A DNA stretch of 64,000 nucleotides, taken from the NCBI RefSeq assembly GCF_001427225.1, contig NZ_LMFH01000005.1, positions 389,045 to 453,044 of the forward strand, read 5' to 3'. How positions within the stretch are numbered: the first letter of the stretch is position 1; each line of letters starts with the position of its first letter. This DNA comes from Lysobacter sp. Root494 (GTDB lineage Bacteria; Pseudomonadota; Gammaproteobacteria; Xanthomonadales; Xanthomonadaceae). Under the pieces are notes generated by a model. That model did not search any database and had not been told where the DNA came from. It saw only the letters and a program-made list of their open reading frames with translations. This document shows positions 8,312 to 20,104 of this stretch, piece after piece. Position numbers and translations under genes: made by a program.

Positions 8312-9097
8312 TCACGCCCGACCCAGCAGGACTTCCAGGACGAATTTGCTGCCGAAAAAGGCGAGGACCAGAAGGCCCATGGCGGTAAGGGTCCAGCGAA
8401 CCGCGGTTTCCCCGCGCCAGCCACGCCGCCAGCGTCCGAGCAGGAGTCCGCCGAACAGCAGCCAGGAGAGCACGCTGAGCACGGTCTTGTGGACCAGGTG
8501 CTGGGCGAAGAGGTTTTCCACGAAGAGGACGCCGGTCAGCAGGGTGGCCGAGAGCAGCACGAAGCCGACCGCGATCGTGCGGAACAGCAGGCTCTCGAGT
8601 TCGACCAGCGGCGGCAGTGCACGCAACCAGCCATGGAACTCGCGCCGGCGCAGTGCACGTTCCTGCAGCCACGAGGTGATCGCCAGCAGCGCTGCGATCG
8701 CCAACGTCGCGTAGGCCAGGAGTGCGCACCAGGCGTGCAATTGCAGGCGCCAGTCCAGAGCTTCGGCCGTGACGTGCCCGTAGTTCGCATAGGCCGCCAG
8801 CAACGCCGCGGCGATCGGAAACACGACGACTCCGAGCGCCGCCATGCGGCCGGCGGCACCGTACAGCGTCGTCATCGCCGCCATGCCGAGCGCCACCAGC
8901 GAGAGTGCCGAAAAAAAGTGCAGATCCGCACCGCCCGCGTTTCGCCAGGTCATCGCATGTGCCGAGAGATGCAGTACTACCGCGACGAGTGCGGGTAGCA
9001 GCCAGCTCAGGCTACGCGTGCCTTCCTGCCGCAACTGGAAGACCAGCAGGCCAGCAGCGGTGAGATAAAGAACGACGGCGATGAGAACGATTGTCAT
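8312..9097 (-). CDS. ypjD: CcsA/YpjD-type inner-membrane protein
   Basis: 261-residue polytopic membrane protein with about eight hydrophobic helices, of the cytochrome c assembly (CcsA/CcmF-like) superfamily. The helix segment LHAWCALLAYATLAIAALLAI and the C-terminal block HLVHKTVLSVLSWLLFGGLLLGRWR correspond to the histidine-containing helices of YpjD proteins. It is divergent from ffh, the same neighbour relationship that ypjD has in many gammaproteobacteria, which supports the YpjD assignment over a true haem-lyase subunit; no other cytochrome c maturation gene is nearby. The molecular role is not established. Confidence 0.85.
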   Translation of the reverse strand: MTIVLIAVVLYLTAAGLLVFQLRQEGTRSLSWLLPALVAVVLHLSAHAMTWRNAGGADLHFFSALSLVALGMAAMTTLYGAAGRMAALGVVVFPIAAALLAAYANYGHVTAEALDWRLQLHAWCALLAYATLAIAALLAITSWLQERALRRREFHGWLRALPPLVELESLLFRTIAVGFVLLSATLLTGVLFVENLFAQHLVHKTVLSVLSWLLFGGLLLGRWRRGWRGETAVRWTLTAMGLLVLAFFGSKFVLEVLLGRA

Positions 9098-9171
9098 CGG
9101 CGCAGTGTCGCATACGCCCGACGCGAGCGGTCGCCCCCTGAATCCGTGCGCGGGCGAGCGCTTGCAGCCCG

Positions 9172-9177
9172 TATAAT
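9172..9177 (+). promoter_or_regulatory. Putative -10 element of ffh
   Basis: A perfect TATAAT in a GC-rich 119-bp divergent spacer, 39 nt before the ffh ATG. No good -35 hexamer is seen at the right distance, so only the -10 is proposed. Confidence 0.45.
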
Positions 9178-9216
9178 TCGCGCCCGTTTTTCGTTTTATG
9201 CGCGCAGGTTCCCGGC

Positions 9217-10584
9217 ATGTTCGAATCCCTCACCCAGCGTCTTTCCGGCACCATCGACCGCCTGCGTGGCCGTGGACGCCTGACCGAGGAGAACATCCGC
9301 GAAGCCACGCGCGAAGTGCGTATCGCGCTGCTCGAAGCCGACGTTGCGTTGCCGGTCGTGCAGGCGCTGATCGAACGCATCAAGGTCCGCGCGGTCGGCC
9401 AGGAAGTCCTCAAGTCGCTCACGCCGGGCCAGGCGCTGATCAAGGTCGTACGCGACGAGCTCTCGGCCGTCATGGGTTCGACTGCGGCCGAACTGAATCT
9501 CAACGTGCCGGCACCGGCCGTCATCCTCATGGCGGGCCTGCAGGGCGCGGGCAAGACCACGACGGTCGGCAAGCTCGCCAGGCACCTGAAGGAAAAGCGC
9601 AGGAAGAAGGTCATGGTGGTCAGCGCGGACGTCTACCGTCCAGCCGCGATCGAGCAGCTGAAGACGCTGGCGCAGCAGGTCGACGTGCTGTTCTTCCCGT
9701 CGGATCCCTCGCAGAAGCCCGAAGCGATCGTGAAGGCCGCGATCGAGGATGCGCGCAAGTCGTACGTCGACGTCCTCATCGTCGACACCGCCGGCCGCAC
9801 CTCGATCGACGAAGCGATGATGGCCGAGATCAAGGCGCTGCACGGCGCGGTGAATCCGGTCGAAACCCTGTTCGTCGTCGACTCGATGACGGGCCAGGAC
9901 GCCGCGGTCACCGCGAAACACTTTTCCGAAGCGCTGCCGCTTACCGGCGTCGTGCTCACCAAGACCGATGGTGACGCCCGCGGCGGCGCCGCGCTGTCGG
10001 TGCGTTACATCACCCACCGTCCGATCAAGTTCATCGGTACGGGCGAGAAGCTGGACGGACTCGACGTCTTCCATCCGGATCGCATCGCGAGCCGCATCCT
10101 CGACATGGGCGACGTGCTGTCGCTGGTCGAGCAGGTCGAGCAGCAGGTCGACAAGGACAAGGCGGCGAAGCTCGCCGAGAAGGTCGCCAAGGGCAAGCGC
10201 TTCAACCTCAATGACCTCAAGGACCAGCTCGAGCAGATGCAGAACATGGGCGGCATCTCCGGCCTCATGGACAAGCTGCCGGGCATGGGCCAGATCCCGG
10301 ACAACGTGAAGAACCAGGTCACCGGCAAGGAAGTCCCGCGCATGGTCGCGATCATCAATTCGATGACGCCCCGGGAGCGCCGCAATCCCGACCTGTTGAA
10401 CGGTTCGCGCCGGGCCCGCATTGCCAAGGGCGCCGGCCTCACGCCCGCCGACGTGAACAAGCTGATGAAGCAGTATCAGCAGATGGAAAAGATGATGAGC
10501 AAGCTGTCCGGCGGGGGCATGAAGGGCCTCATGCGCGGGATGAAGGGAATGATGGGCGGCCGCGGCGGGATGCCGTTCCGGTAA
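9217..10584 (+). CDS. ffh: Signal recognition particle protein Ffh
   Basis: GTPase that, with 4.5S RNA, delivers nascent inner-membrane proteins to FtsY and SecYEG. 455 residues: helical N domain, G domain with GLQGAGKTTTVGKLA (about residues 106-120), DTAGRTS, and TKTDGDARGG, and a methionine-rich M domain ending in a Met/Gly-rich tail (MMSKLSGGGMKGLMRGMKGMM) that binds signal peptides and RNA. Standard length and architecture. It stands just upstream of the rpsP operon, as in many gammaproteobacteria. No 4.5S RNA gene was found in the window. Confidence 0.98.
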   Translation: MFESLTQRLSGTIDRLRGRGRLTEENIREATREVRIALLEADVALPVVQALIERIKVRAVGQEVLKSLTPGQALIKVVRDELSAVMGSTAAELNLNVPAPAVILMAGLQGAGKTTTVGKLARHLKEKRRKKVMVVSADVYRPAAIEQLKTLAQQVDVLFFPSDPSQKPEAIVKAAIEDARKSYVDVLIVDTAGRTSIDEAMMAEIKALHGAVNPVETLFVVDSMTGQDAAVTAKHFSEALPLTGVVLTKTDGDARGGAALSVRYITHRPIKFIGTGEKLDGLDVFHPDRIASRILDMGDVLSLVEQVEQQVDKDKAAKLAEKVAKGKRFNLNDLKDQLEQMQNMGGISGLMDKLPGMGQIPDNVKNQVTGKEVPRMVAIINSMTPRERRNPDLLNGSRRARIAKGAGLTPADVNKLMKQYQQMEKMMSKLSGGGMKGLMRGMKGMMGGRGGMPFR

Positions 10585-10722
10585 CAGCCAACCCCGGTTG
10601 TGTCCGTCGCCTGAGCGAGAGAAAAGCGGCCGCACGTCCCTTTTCACGGGCGCGCGGCGGCGCGGAGACCCTCAAGTTGCCAATTTTTGAGGCGAGCGGT
10701 TTCCCGGGCCGATTCAATGGCT

Positions 10723-10728
10723 TACAAT
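10723..10728 (+). promoter_or_regulatory. Putative -10 element of the rpsP operon
   Basis: TACAAT 48 nt before the rpsP ATG in the 192-bp ffh-rpsP spacer, which also has GC-rich self-complementary stretches near 10629-10670. The -35 region is poor, so this is tentative. Confidence 0.35.
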
Positions 10729-10776
10729 TGCCTGCTTACCCTGCCATTCCGGCAGCTGGGCAACACGAGAACTGTA

Positions 10777-11034
10777 ATGGTCAAGATCCGCCTTACCCGT
10801 GGCGGCGCCAAGAAGCGCCCCTTCTACCACGTCATCGTCACCGACAGCCGCAGCGCGCGCGACGGCCGCAACATCGAGCGCGTGGGTTTCTACAACCCGG
10901 TCGCGCAGGGTGCCGAGAAGCGCGTCGAGCTCGACGTCGAACGCGTCAAGCACTGGGTTTCGAAGGGTGCGCAGCTGACCGACAAGGTCGCCGTGCTCTA
11001 CAAGGAAGCGGCCAAGACCGCGACCGCGGCCTGA
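10777..11034 (+). CDS. rpsP: 30S ribosomal protein S16
   Basis: 85 residues starting [18 protein letters not shown], the invariant S16 N-terminus, with the conserved [10 protein letters not shown]-like block ([21 protein letters not shown]) in the middle and [13 protein letters not shown] in the second half. The ATG at 10777 fits the family; the frame is open upstream but without homology. First gene of the rpsP-rimM-trmD-rplS cluster. Confidence 0.98.
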   Translation: MVKIRLTRGGAKKRPFYHVIVTDSRSARDGRNIERVGFYNPVAQGAEKRVELDVERVKHWVSKGAQLTDKVAVLYKEAAKTATAA

Positions 11035-11086
11035 GTGCCAGCCGCGCGAACCGAACTTCGCGCGGCCACTTCTGCCAGCCGTTCCA

Positions 11087-11605
11087 ATGAATGACGATCA
11101 AGGGCGCCGCATCCTGCTGGGCAGGGTGAACGGCGCCTTTGGCGTTCGTGGCGAAGCCAAACTCGAGTCCTGGACCGAGCCGCGAATCGCCATCTTCCGC
11201 TACCAGCCGTGGATCCTGCGCGATCCCCAGGGTAACGAGCGCGAGCTGCACGGCGTGCGGGGCAAGGAAAGTGGCAAGACGCTTGTCGCGACGTTTCCGG
11301 ACGTCACCGATCGCGATGCGGTCGAAGCGATGCGCGGCACCGAGATCTATGTTCCCCGTTCGGTCCTGCCGCCGCCGCGACCCGGTGAGTACTACTGGGT
11401 CGATCTGGAAGGCTTGCGCGTGCTGAATACCGAAGGTGTGGACTTCGGCACCGTTTCGCATCTTTTTTCCACCGGCTCCAACGACGTGCTGGTGGCGCGC
11501 GATGGCGAGCGCGAGCGCATGATCCCCTTCGTAGAGCCGCAGTTCGTCACCGGCGTCGATTTCGATGCGGGTGTCGTGACCGTGGATTGGGATGCGGATT
11601 TCTAG
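11087..11605 (+). CDS. rimM: Ribosome maturation factor RimM
   Basis: 30S assembly factor that binds ribosomal protein S19 during maturation of the 30S head. 172 residues: N-terminal RimM domain beginning [22 protein letters not shown], then a PRC-barrel domain from about residue 97 ([24 protein letters not shown]) ending in the [21 protein letters not shown] block. Usual length; it sits 52 nt after rpsP and directly before trmD, the canonical order. Confidence 0.97.
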   Translation: MNDDQGRRILLGRVNGAFGVRGEAKLESWTEPRIAIFRYQPWILRDPQGNERELHGVRGKESGKTLVATFPDVTDRDAVEAMRGTEIYVPRSVLPPPRPGEYYWVDLEGLRVLNTEGVDFGTVSHLFSTGSNDVLVARDGERERMIPFVEPQFVTGVDFDAGVVTVDWDADF

Positions 11606-11695
11606 GCGATCTTCCGCCGCCTCGCACCGGGCGCCGCCGATCTCCTGCTAACGCGCCGAATGCCAGAATCTCCGTCTCCCATCCGGGCTGCCCCT

Positions 11696-12457
11696 GTGCG
11701 CATCGACGTCATCACCCTGTTTCCCGACTTCATCGCCCAGTGCGTCGCCTTCGGCGTAACCGGCCGCGCCGGCGAGCGCCAGTTGCTGTCGCTGCATGGC
11801 TGGAATCCCCGCGACTACGCCGAAGGCAATTACCGCCGCGTCGACGAAAGACCGTTCGGTGGTGGTCCTGGCATGGTGATGCTGATCGATCCCCTGCGCG
11901 CTGCGATCGCGGCGGCGCGGGCAGCCGATCCGGCGCCGGCCCGGATCGTCTATCTCACTCCCCAGGGCGCGCCGCTCACGCAGGCAAAGGTGCGGGAACT
12001 CGCAACCCGCGAGCGCGTGATCCTGCTGTGCGGCCGCTACGAGGGCGTCGACGAGCGACTGATCGAAGCCGAGGTCGATGAGGAAGTATCGATTGGCGAC
12101 TACGTGCTCTCGGGTGGCGAACTGGCGGCCGCGGTGGTGATCGACGCCGTCGCCCGCCTGCAGGAAGGCGCCCTCAGCGACGCCGAATCGGCAGCCCAGG
12201 ACAGCTTCGAAGGCGGCCTGCTGGATTGCCCGCATTACACCCGGCCGGTCGAGCATGAGCTGGGGCGGGTGCCGGATGTCCTGATGTCCGGCAACCATGC
12301 GGAAATCGCCCGCTGGCGCCGCCGCGAAGCGTTGGGCCGCACCTGGCAGCGGCGACCGGACCTGCTTGACGAGCCAGCGCTGTCCAAGGCAGATCACCAG
12401 CTATTGAACGAATATCGCGCCCGTTTCGCGGAAGTTGGCGACGACTTTGATGGATGA
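11696..12457 (+). CDS. trmD: tRNA (guanine-N1-)-methyltransferase TrmD
   Basis: SAM-dependent methylation of G37 in tRNAs with G36, preventing +1 frameshifting. The SPOUT trefoil-knot motifs are visible: [32 protein letters not shown] and [11 protein letters not shown] place the start at GTG 11696 because it aligns exactly with the family N-terminus ([11 protein letters not shown]) and gives 253 residues. An ATG at 11660 in the same frame would add a 12-residue tail ([12 protein letters not shown]) not typical of TrmD; neither start has a strong Shine-Dalgarno sequence. Third gene of the rpsP-rimM-trmD-rplS cluster. Confidence 0.96.
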   Translation: MRIDVITLFPDFIAQCVAFGVTGRAGERQLLSLHGWNPRDYAEGNYRRVDERPFGGGPGMVMLIDPLRAAIAAARAADPAPARIVYLTPQGAPLTQAKVRELATRERVILLCGRYEGVDERLIEAEVDEEVSIGDYVLSGGELAAAVVIDAVARLQEGALSDAESAAQDSFEGGLLDCPHYTRPVEHELGRVPDVLMSGNHAEIARWRRREALGRTWQRRPDLLDEPALSKADHQLLNEYRARFAEVGDDFDG

Positions 12458-12577
12458 GGCCGGTAGGCCCAGGTCACCGCCGTCCCGACGACCGCTGATC
12501 CCTGTGCCAAGGGGTGGTTGGTTCGCCGCCGGCGACCGGCGCCCCTGCCATAGGTGTTGGCTGCCGCCGCTAACCCC

Positions 12578-12608
12578 TTGGCGCCATAAGGAAATTTGCC
12601 GCTATAAT
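12578..12608 (+). promoter_or_regulatory. Putative internal promoter of rplS
   Basis: TTGGCG at 12578-12583 and a perfect TATAAT at 12603-12608 (19-nt spacer) in the 235-bp trmD-rplS gap, giving an untranslated leader of roughly 75-80 nt. This suggests rplS can be expressed independently of the rest of the operon. Confidence 0.6.
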
Positions 12609-12692
12609 GCGCGGCTTCGTTTTACCGCTCCACCGATGCCAGACGCGGGTCCACGTGCACTCGCGCTACAACTAATCCAACAGGCCACACCC

Positions 12693-13079
12693 ATGAACAA
12701 GCCCTCGCTCCATACGCTCCTGCAGAATTTCGAAGCCGAACAGGTGCAGCGCAAGCTGCCGGATTTCGGCCCGGGCGACACCATCGTCGTCAACGTGAAG
12801 GTCAAGGAAGGCAACCGCGAACGCGTCCAGGCCTATGAAGGCGTGGTGATCGGCACCAAGAATGCCGGCCTGAACTCCTCCTTCACCGTGCGCAAGATCT
12901 CGCACGGCTACGGCGTCGAGCGCGTCTTCCAGACCCACAGCGCGATCATCGACTCGGTCGAAGTGAAGCGCCGTGGCAAGGTCCGCGCCGGCAAGCTGTA
13001 TTACCTGCGTGGCCTCGAAGGCAAGAAGGCGCGCATCAAGGAAGACCTCGCCGCCTACGCCAAGGCCAAGATCCAGTAA
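12693..13079 (+). CDS. rplS: 50S ribosomal protein L19
   Basis: 128 residues beginning [17 protein letters not shown] with the L19 core [29 protein letters not shown] and the C-terminal [23 protein letters not shown] block. L19 sits at the 30S/50S interface. The ATG at 12693 is chosen by family alignment; upstream in-frame sequence is not L19-like. Followed by a strong terminator. Confidence 0.98.
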   Translation: MNKPSLHTLLQNFEAEQVQRKLPDFGPGDTIVVNVKVKEGNRERVQAYEGVVIGTKNAGLNSSFTVRKISHGYGVERVFQTHSAIIDSVEVKRRGKVRAGKLYYLRGLEGKKARIKEDLAAYAKAKIQ

Positions 13080-13109
13080 TTCCAGCAATACCAGCGCACA
13101 GCGCTACGG

Positions 13110-13144
13110 CGGCCGCCCCTTCAAACGGGCGGCCGTTTGCTTTT
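13110..13144 (+). terminator. Rho-independent terminator of rplS operon
   Basis: CGGCCGCCC (13110-13118) pairs perfectly with GGGCGGCCG (13127-13135) around an 8-nt loop, followed by TTTGCTTTT. Placed 31 nt after the rplS stop. Confidence 0.85.
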
Positions 13145-13248
13145 GTGCGACATGGATGACGCGAGCGGCATGTTCCGAACGTGGCCGTTATGGCATCGGT
13201 CACTCGCAGCTCACCGGCGAAAAAGCACAGCGGCGGATAATCCACCCG

Positions 13249-13653
13249 ATGAACAATGCAACTGCTCCGGAAAGCATCCGTCTTGATCTGTGGCTATGGG
13301 CCGCGCGTTTCTTCAAGACACGGGCCCTCGCCAAGCACGCGATCGAAACCGGAAAGATCGAAATCGACGGACAGCGGGCGAAGCCCGCCCGCGGCGTGCG
13401 CATCGGCGACGCGCTGAAGGTGATGCGCGGTGAAGAAATCTTTGAGATCGAAGTGCGCGCACTGAGTGCAATCCGCGGTCCGGCGAGCGTCGCGCAAACC
13501 TTGTATTCGGAAACCGAAGCATCGCGTGCAAAGCGCGAGAGCGAACGCGCCGAGCGTGCGGCCGCGCGCGCGGGCTACCAGGCGCCCGAGACCAAACCGG
13601 ACAAGCGTGCGCGCCGGCTGATTCGCGCGCTGGGCGATATCGACGCGACCTGA
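13249..13653 (+). CDS. hslR: S4-domain RNA-binding protein, Hsp15 family
   Basis: Heat-shock protein 15 family; in E. coli Hsp15 binds 50S subunits carrying stalled nascent chains. 134 residues: an S4 RNA-binding domain at about 9-70 (IRLDLWLWAARFFKTRALAKHAIETGKIEIDGQRAKPARGVRIGDALKV) and a basic/acidic helical C-terminal extension rich in Arg, Glu and Ala typical of the family. Own transcription unit between rplS and katG. Heat-shock control is a family property, not seen in this sequence. Confidence 0.9.
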   Translation: MNNATAPESIRLDLWLWAARFFKTRALAKHAIETGKIEIDGQRAKPARGVRIGDALKVMRGEEIFEIEVRALSAIRGPASVAQTLYSETEASRAKRESERAERAAARAGYQAPETKPDKRARRLIRALGDIDAT

Positions 13654-13697
13654 AACGATCTGCTGCTTCGCGCCGACCTCCAGCTGGACAGCGCAGT

Positions 13698-13728
13698 AAA
13701 AAGCCCCGCATCGCGGCGGGGCTTTTTT
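13698..13728. terminator. Bidirectional terminator between hslR and katG
   Basis: GCCCCGC (13703-13709) and GCGGGGC (13716-13722) with a 6-nt loop, flanked by an A-run on the left and six Ts on the right, so it can stop both converging transcripts. Confidence 0.88.
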
Positions 13729-13747
13729 GATTCAAGCGTCTCGGCGA

Positions 13748-16042
<2,295 letters not shown>

Positions 16043-16083
16043 CTAGGTTGTTTCGCGAATGCGGGGAAATTGAACTATCAGAC

Positions 16084-16112
16084 TGCTTCGATAGGGTGAA
16101 CCTATCGAAGCA
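16084..16112. promoter_or_regulatory. Inverted repeat upstream of katG, OxyR-like
   Basis: A perfect 12-bp inverted repeat TGCTTCGATAGG / CCTATCGAAGCA with a 5-nt centre. Its core contains ATAG-N7-CTAT, the half-site arrangement recognised by OxyR, and nearly the E. coli-type GATAGGTTNAACCTATC. It lies 151-173 nt upstream of the katG ATG and just after the end of the DUF937 gene. It has no T-run, so a terminator is less likely. OxyR binding is inferred. Confidence 0.6.
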
Positions 16113-16127
16113 CCATCACGAGGCAGC

Positions 16128-16739
16128 TCAGCGCTTGCCGCCGAGCAGGCCGCCGCCGATCTTCAGCAGGTCGCCCAGTCCGAGCTGGCCATCGCCGTCC
16201 TGGTCGAACACCGCACCGAGCAGGCCACCGCCGCCGCTCTGCTGTGCAGCCTGTCGCTCCTGGCCGAGCACCTGTCCGAGCACGGCCGGCGAAGCACCGC
16301 CCTGCTGGCCTCCGAGGAAACGTTGAGCAAGGAAGGACATCACGATGGGCGCAAGAACCTGCATCAGCATCGTGGCCTTGTCGTTGCCCAGGCCCGTAGC
16401 CTGGCCCAGGCCCGCGGCTGCACGTTCCTGGTTGTCGCCGAAGATATGTCCCAGGATCGCGGCGCCGTTGGTCTGCCGCGTCTGCGCGCCACCGAGGACC
16501 GAACCGAGCACGCTGCCGATGTCGAGGCCGGCGCTGTGGTCGTTCTGGAGTGCACCAAGCAAGGCATCTGCACCGGACGGCTGCGCGGCATTGCGGCCGA
16601 GCGCGCCGAGCAGCAGCGGTACGGCCGTACCGATCGCGTTGGAAGTCTCCGCGTGCCCGGTACCAAGCTGCTGCGAGAGCTGCTGCAACGGTGCGCCCTG
16701 AAGTTGCTGGAGGAGTTCTTCGGCCAGAGAGTTGCTCAT
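16128..16739 (-). CDS. DUF937 (YidB-like) family protein with EF-hand-like loop
   Basis: 203 residues, Gly/Ala/Gln/Leu-rich, of the DUF937 family, whose function is unknown. The family repeats are visible around LLQQLQGAPLQQLSQQLG and VLAPIVMSFLAQRFLGG. Near the C-terminus, residues 179-190 read DQDGDGQLGLGD, which has Asp at positions 1, 3, 5 and 12 like a calcium-binding EF-hand or dockerin-type loop. No signal peptide. Preceded by an AAGGA ribosome site 9-10 nt before the ATG. Transcribed toward katG and located downstream of mutS across a repeat-rich spacer. Function unknown. Confidence 0.8.
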   Translation of the reverse strand: MSNSLAEELLQQLQGAPLQQLSQQLGTGHAETSNAIGTAVPLLLGALGRNAAQPSGADALLGALQNDHSAGLDIGSVLGSVLGGAQTRQTNGAAILGHIFGDNQERAAAGLGQATGLGNDKATMLMQVLAPIVMSFLAQRFLGGQQGGASPAVLGQVLGQERQAAQQSGGGGLLGAVFDQDGDGQLGLGDLLKIGGGLLGGKR

Positions 16740-16867
16740 GTCGCATCCTTGTTGGTAAACCGACCCGTTGGCCGGAGCGACTGATACTAGCGCGGCGCTT
16801 CACGCGCCGATGTCCGGGGAACCCCGATGCCGACCACCCACGGCGCAGGCGAAGCGCCCATCCGGCA

Positions 16868-16932
16868 GGAGCGCCCCGCAGGGCGCGGCCGCAGGTGCAG
16901 CACATGGGGGGCGCGCCCCTGCGGTGCGCTCC
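16868..16932. repeat. Long imperfect inverted repeat (REP-like hairpin)
   Basis: The arm GGAGCGCCCCGCAGGGCGCG (16868-16887) is matched at 16912-16932 by its reverse complement with one mismatch and one extra base, around a 24-nt centre. It would form a very stable hairpin in DNA or RNA. It lies in the DUF937-mutS intergenic region, beside the 42-bp array. The remainder of 16740-17000 shows no gene. Confidence 0.7.
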
Positions 16933-16990
16933 CACAGCGCCGGTGTCTGGTCGCGGGCGATCAGGCCAGGTCCCTGTCCTGCCCATCTTT

Positions 16991-17254
16991 TCGGCGGTCG
17001 GAGCCTTTTGCTCGGTCGTCCGAGCCCGGAGCTCCGTCGTCCGAGCTTTTTGCTTGGCGGTCCGAGCCCGGAGCTCCGTCGTCCGAGCTTTTTGCTCGGT
17101 GATCCGAGTTCGGAGCTTCGTCGTCCGAGCTTTTTGCTCGGCGCACCGAGTTCGGAGCTCCGTCGTCCGAGTTTTTTGCTCGGCGCACCGAGCTCGGAGC
17201 TCCGTCATCCGAGCTTTTTGCCCGGCGGACCGAGCTCGGGGCTTCGTGCCCGCC
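16991..17254. repeat. 42-bp tandem repeat array downstream of mutS
   Basis: Six copies at an exact 42-bp period: the G ending each T-run falls at 17010, 17052, 17094, 17136, 17178 and 17220. Each unit has a T4-T6 run flanked by CCGAGC and GCTCGG, then a variable tetranucleotide, CCGAG, and a CGGAGCTCCG-type palindrome. Variation among copies is concentrated in the tetranucleotide (TCGT, CGGT, TGAT, CGCA, CGCA, CGGA), which is the loop between complementary GCTCGG and CCGAG. The array ends at the mutS stop codon. Because the period is a multiple of three, long open frames (14-residue repeats) appear in several frames; I do not call them genes. Confidence 0.85.
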
Positions 17255-17257
17255 AGG

Positions 17258-19861
<2,604 letters not shown>

Positions 19862-20104
19862 CGATTCCGGCGCAGTGGGCGCTGTGCAATGCACAACATG
19901 ATGACAGCAGGCGCGGCGAGTTGCCGGCTCGCGCAGCGGAGCTGTGCCGATTCCGCTCACAGTCTCGAACGCCTGTGATAGGTTCCGGCCGTCACGGTGC
20001 ATTCGGTGGCGTATTGGGGTAAGCGTCCGACACGATGGGACAGGGGTGGCCGGCGCACATCGCGTGCACTTCGGCCCTACAACGGAAACGAACGGGGGTT
20101 CGCG

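Noticed and set aside
9196-10647. 483-codon open frame antisense to ffh
   Set aside because: Shadow of a highly conserved GC-rich gene; composition is His/Arg/Asp-rich antisense translation with no recognisable domain.
16991-17254. CRISPR array
   Set aside because: The units are contiguous, with no unique spacers of 25-40 bp; only four bases vary per unit, and no cas genes are present.
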